Assembly (NCBI GenBank): GCA_050180745.1
Contig: JBFXDW010000046.1
Span: forward strand, 1 to 14,849
Source of the DNA: JBFXDW01 sp050180745
Lineage (GTDB): Bacteria > Pseudomonadota > Alphaproteobacteria > UBA9219
Length of the DNA stretch: 14,849 bases
Direction of reading: 5' to 3'
A model generated the notes under the pieces. The model saw only the letters and a program-made list of their open reading frames with translations. It ran no database searches and was not told the DNA's origin. Below, piece after piece: positions 13,078-14,849 of the stretch; positions within the stretch are counted from its first letter, which is position 1; each line of letters begins with the position of its first letter. A program made the translations under genes and the position numbers.

Positions 13078-14699
13078 CTCTTTATGCTCGCGTGTCAACG
13101 ACACGCCAAGCGGAAAATGAATTATCTATCCCCGACCAGTTACGCCAGATGCGCGACTGGTGTAAGCGCAACGGTCATACTGTTGTTGCCGAGTATGTCG
13201 AGGCTGGCGCAACGGCGACCGATGACAAGAGGCCGCAGTTTCAAGAAATGGTTGCGGCGGCAATGGAGAAACCCGCGCCGTTTGATGTCGTTCTTGTCCA
13301 TAGCTTCTCGCGTTTCTTCCGCGATTTGGAGCAAGCCCTTTCCTATAAGAAGCAATTGAGCAAAGCGGGTGTCGAGCTTATCTCCATCACGCAACAGCTT
13401 GGCAATGATCCGATGGCGCACATGCTGCAAAGCATGTTGATGATGTTTGATGAATATCAAAGCAAAGAAAACGCCAAGCACACTTTACGCGGCATGAATG
13501 AAAATGCGCGGCAGGGATTTTTTAATGGAGCAAGGGCTCCTTTTGGTTATCGGACGATAGAGGCCGGACGCACAGGCACACACGGACGGCTGAAAAAGAA
13601 GCTGGATATAGACCCCGCCGAGGCCGAAATTGTCCGCGAAATCTTTGCTCTTTATATACACGGCAAAGAAAGCCCACGCATGGGTATGAAAGAAATCGCC
13701 AAGAACCTGAACAATCGCGGCCTTTTGATGCGCGACAAACTCTGGCGCGCTCAAAAAGTGCAAACGGTTCTTTCAAGCCTCACCTATATGGGGCTGCATG
13801 TCTTCAACAAAACGGACAGCAAGACCCGCCAAACCAAACCAGAAAGCGAGTGGGTCAAGGTTCCTGTTCCCGCCATTATTGATGCTGCGTTGTTTGAACA
13901 GGCAACCAAGCTGCGAGATGCAAACTCTCCTAAGAAATGCGTTCCCCGCCGTGAAACCTCCCCCCATCTGCTGACAGGGCTTTTGAGGTGTGATTGCTGC
14001 GGCTCTGGCATGACCATCACCACAGGCAAAAGCGGCCAATATGCCTATTACAAATGTACCAACCGGATGAGCAAAGGTAATGCCTCTTGCCCGTCACGCA
14101 ATATCCCAACTGAAAAGCTGGAAGGCTTGGTTTTGGATGCCTTCCGGCAAAAGGTTTGCACGGCTGATTATCTGAAAGGCCTTTTGAACGACCTTCGCGC
14201 CGAGGTCGCCAAGGGCGGCGGTGCGGATAAAGGCCGGATCAAGAAACTTGAGGCCGAGCTTAAAAACATTGAGCAAGCCCAAAACCGCCTTTTGGAGGCC
14301 ATCGAGCGCGGCGCGTTGGATTTTGATATGGTCGGGGATCGGGCGCACCAGAACAAAGCTCGTAAAGAAAACCTGCTCCTTGAAATCGCCGCCCTCAAGC
14401 GCAAGCAACAAATGCCGCTGGCCGTCATCTCGCCCCAGAAGATTGATGCCTTCACCCGCGTGATCCGCGACCGCCTGACGGAGCCTTCCTCGTTCTCCCG
14501 CGCTTATCTTAAGGCCGCTATCAGCGAAATCAGGATCAAAGACCAAGAAATGACGATCCGAGGCTCTCGCTCGTCCATGGTGAGCCTTATTTCAAACGGG
14601 GGTAACATTAACATGGGCGAAGTGCCCAGTTTCATATCGCAATGGCGTCCCCTACGGGATTCGAACCCGTGTTGCCGCCGTGAAAGGGCGATGTCCTAG
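13068..14699 (+). CDS. Large serine recombinase (site-specific integrase)
   Basis: Integrates and excises the element. The 543-aa protein has the resolvase catalytic domain at residues 1-150: 'YARVST' with nucleophile Ser10, 'SIPDQLRQM' and 'SFSRFFRDLEQA'. The recombinase DNA-binding domain follows at about 160-280 ('RAPFGYRTIE', 'AEIVREIFALYIHGKE', 'EIAKNLNNRGL'). A zinc ribbon uses Cys308 and Cys311 ('LLRCDCCGSGM') with later Cys in 'YYKCTN' and 'NASCPS'. A coiled coil covers about 390-450. Residues 526-543 ('WRPLRDSNPCCRRERAMS') are translated from the antisense strand of tRNA-Glu, so the tail depends on integration. The ATG overlaps the previous small gene's stop; AAGGA lies about nine bases upstream. 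It appears intact. Confidence 0.95.
   Translation: MRVALYARVSTTRQAENELSIPDQLRQMRDWCKRNGHTVVAEYVEAGATATDDKRPQFQEMVAAAMEKPAPFDVVLVHSFSRFFRDLEQALSYKKQLSKAGVELISITQQLGNDPMAHMLQSMLMMFDEYQSKENAKHTLRGMNENARQGFFNGARAPFGYRTIEAGRTGTHGRLKKKLDIDPAEAEIVREIFALYIHGKESPRMGMKEIAKNLNNRGLLMRDKLWRAQKVQTVLSSLTYMGLHVFNKTDSKTRQTKPESEWVKVPVPAIIDAALFEQATKLRDANSPKKCVPRRETSPHLLTGLLRCDCCGSGMTITTGKSGQYAYYKCTNRMSKGNASCPSRNIPTEKLEGLVLDAFRQKVCTADYLKGLLNDLRAEVAKGGGADKGRIKKLEAELKNIEQAQNRLLEAIERGALDFDMVGDRAHQNKARKENLLLEIAALKRKQQMPLAVISPQKIDAFTRVIRDRLTEPSSFSRAYLKAAISEIRIKDQEMTIRGSRSSMVSLISNGGNINMGEVPSFISQWRPLRDSNPCCRRERAMS
14643..14661 (+). repeat. Candidate attR core in tRNA-Glu 3' end
   Basis: The 3' end of tRNA-Glu (CCA, discriminator, acceptor arm and part of the T arm) matches 8245-8263 in direct orientation, 16 of 19 bases. 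Similarity ends on the tRNA 5' side at the T loop, which would be the limit of the exchanged core. Confidence 0.5.
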
Positions 14700-14718
14700 G
14701 CCTCTAGACGAAGGGGAC
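14643..14718 (-). tRNA. tRNA-Glu (anticodon UUC)
   Basis: 76 nt including encoded CCA. The acceptor stem GTCCCCT/AGGGGAC is fully paired. The D arm is GTCT/GGAC. The anticodon stem is TCGCC/GGCGG (one G-U) with loop CTTTCAC, giving anticodon TTC. The T arm is ACGGG/CCCGT with loop TTCGAAT. The 3' end points into the mobile element, whose recombinase gene overlaps the tRNA by 57 bases on the opposite strand. The tRNA's original terminator seems displaced to about 8196-8226. Confidence 0.98.
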
Positions 14719-14849
14719 TAATTAACTTCTATAACTTCAAGCATCTCATACTATGATAACTCACGCAAAAAACAAGCGCCAGCCCCACATAATGTAAGAA
14801 GGAAGGTTCGTCTTGTTATACGAGACTCGCCATGAAAGCAACCACATTT
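14719..14849. other. Upstream flank of tRNA-Glu
   Basis: This stretch of 131 bp should contain the leftward promoter of tRNA-Glu. A TATAGA lies about 11 bases before the tRNA 5' end, but no convincing -35 is seen. An ATG at 14832 opens a rightward frame of six codons before the window ends; it may be the start of the next gene, which cannot be judged. Confidence 0.3.

Larger units (their letters stand above)
8245..14661 (+). mobile_element. Integrated mobile element at tRNA-Glu (serine recombinase, Rep_trans initiator)
   Basis: About 6.4 kb bounded by a decayed tRNA-Glu 3'-end copy at the left and the functional 3' end at the right. The rightward module is a MerR-like regulator, Rep_trans initiator or relaxase (frameshifted), 50-aa protein and large serine recombinase. 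Leftward cargo is two membrane-protein genes, tiny ORFs and a coiled-coil/winged-helix-like protein. A GC-rich hairpin region separates the two arms. No phage structural genes, type IV secretion genes or VirD4-like coupling protein are present, so it would be an integrative plasmid-like or mobilizable element. The right boundary is firm; the left boundary is inferred. Confidence 0.6.

Noticed and set aside
1..14849. CRISPR array, rRNA, insertion sequence or transposase
   Set aside because: No regularly spaced repeats, rRNA sequence or transposase motif was seen. The only recombinase is the serine integrase.

Overview
The window looks like alphaproteobacterial chromosome carrying an integrated mobile element. 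The taxonomic signal is a GcrA-type cell-cycle regulator with a CtrA-type box, DnaA boxes and a GANTC cluster upstream of it, plus ParE, AMP nucleosidase and F1 delta subunit. This is the CtrA/GcrA/CcrM circuit of non-Rickettsiales alphaproteobacteria. The moderate base composition argues against a high-GC Caulobacter or Rhizobium, but I cannot name a genus.

Chromosomal part (about 1-8244). Leftward genes gcrA, tag and atpH lie at the left end. A 466-bp regulatory region separates gcrA from divergent parE. After parE come a five-copy heptamer repeat and convergent amn, then a small unknown ORF, a leftward LysR-type regulator and a divergent GNAT-like gene closed by a perfect 16-bp terminator. 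A weak ORF follows.

Mobile element (about 8245-14661). A leftward tRNA-Glu(UUC) at the right end marks an integration site. Its last 19 bases recur, decayed (16/19), in direct orientation at 8245-8263. Just outside that copy (8196-8226) is a leftward terminator-like hairpin that fits the displaced original tRNA-Glu terminator, which gives an element of about 6.4 kb. Its rightward module is a MerR-like regulator, a Rep_trans-family initiator or relaxase (now frameshifted), a 50-aa acidic protein and a large serine recombinase, the last three overlapping end to start. A GC-rich hairpin region (about 10820-11240) precedes it and is the best candidate for the origin or transfer site. An attenuator-like hairpin with seven T separates regulator and initiator. 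The leftward cargo is two overlapping membrane-protein genes, several tiny ORFs with their own terminators (one a 46-aa Lys/Ser/Ala-rich protein) and a coiled-coil plus winged-helix-like protein.

How it may work (inference): the recombinase inserts the element at the 3' end of tRNA-Glu and restores the tRNA. The MerR-like protein and the hairpin control initiator expression, and the initiator acts on the upstream structured region for rolling-circle replication or mobilisation. The integrated recombinase takes its last 18 residues from the antisense strand of the tRNA gene, so its C-terminus should differ in the excised circle.
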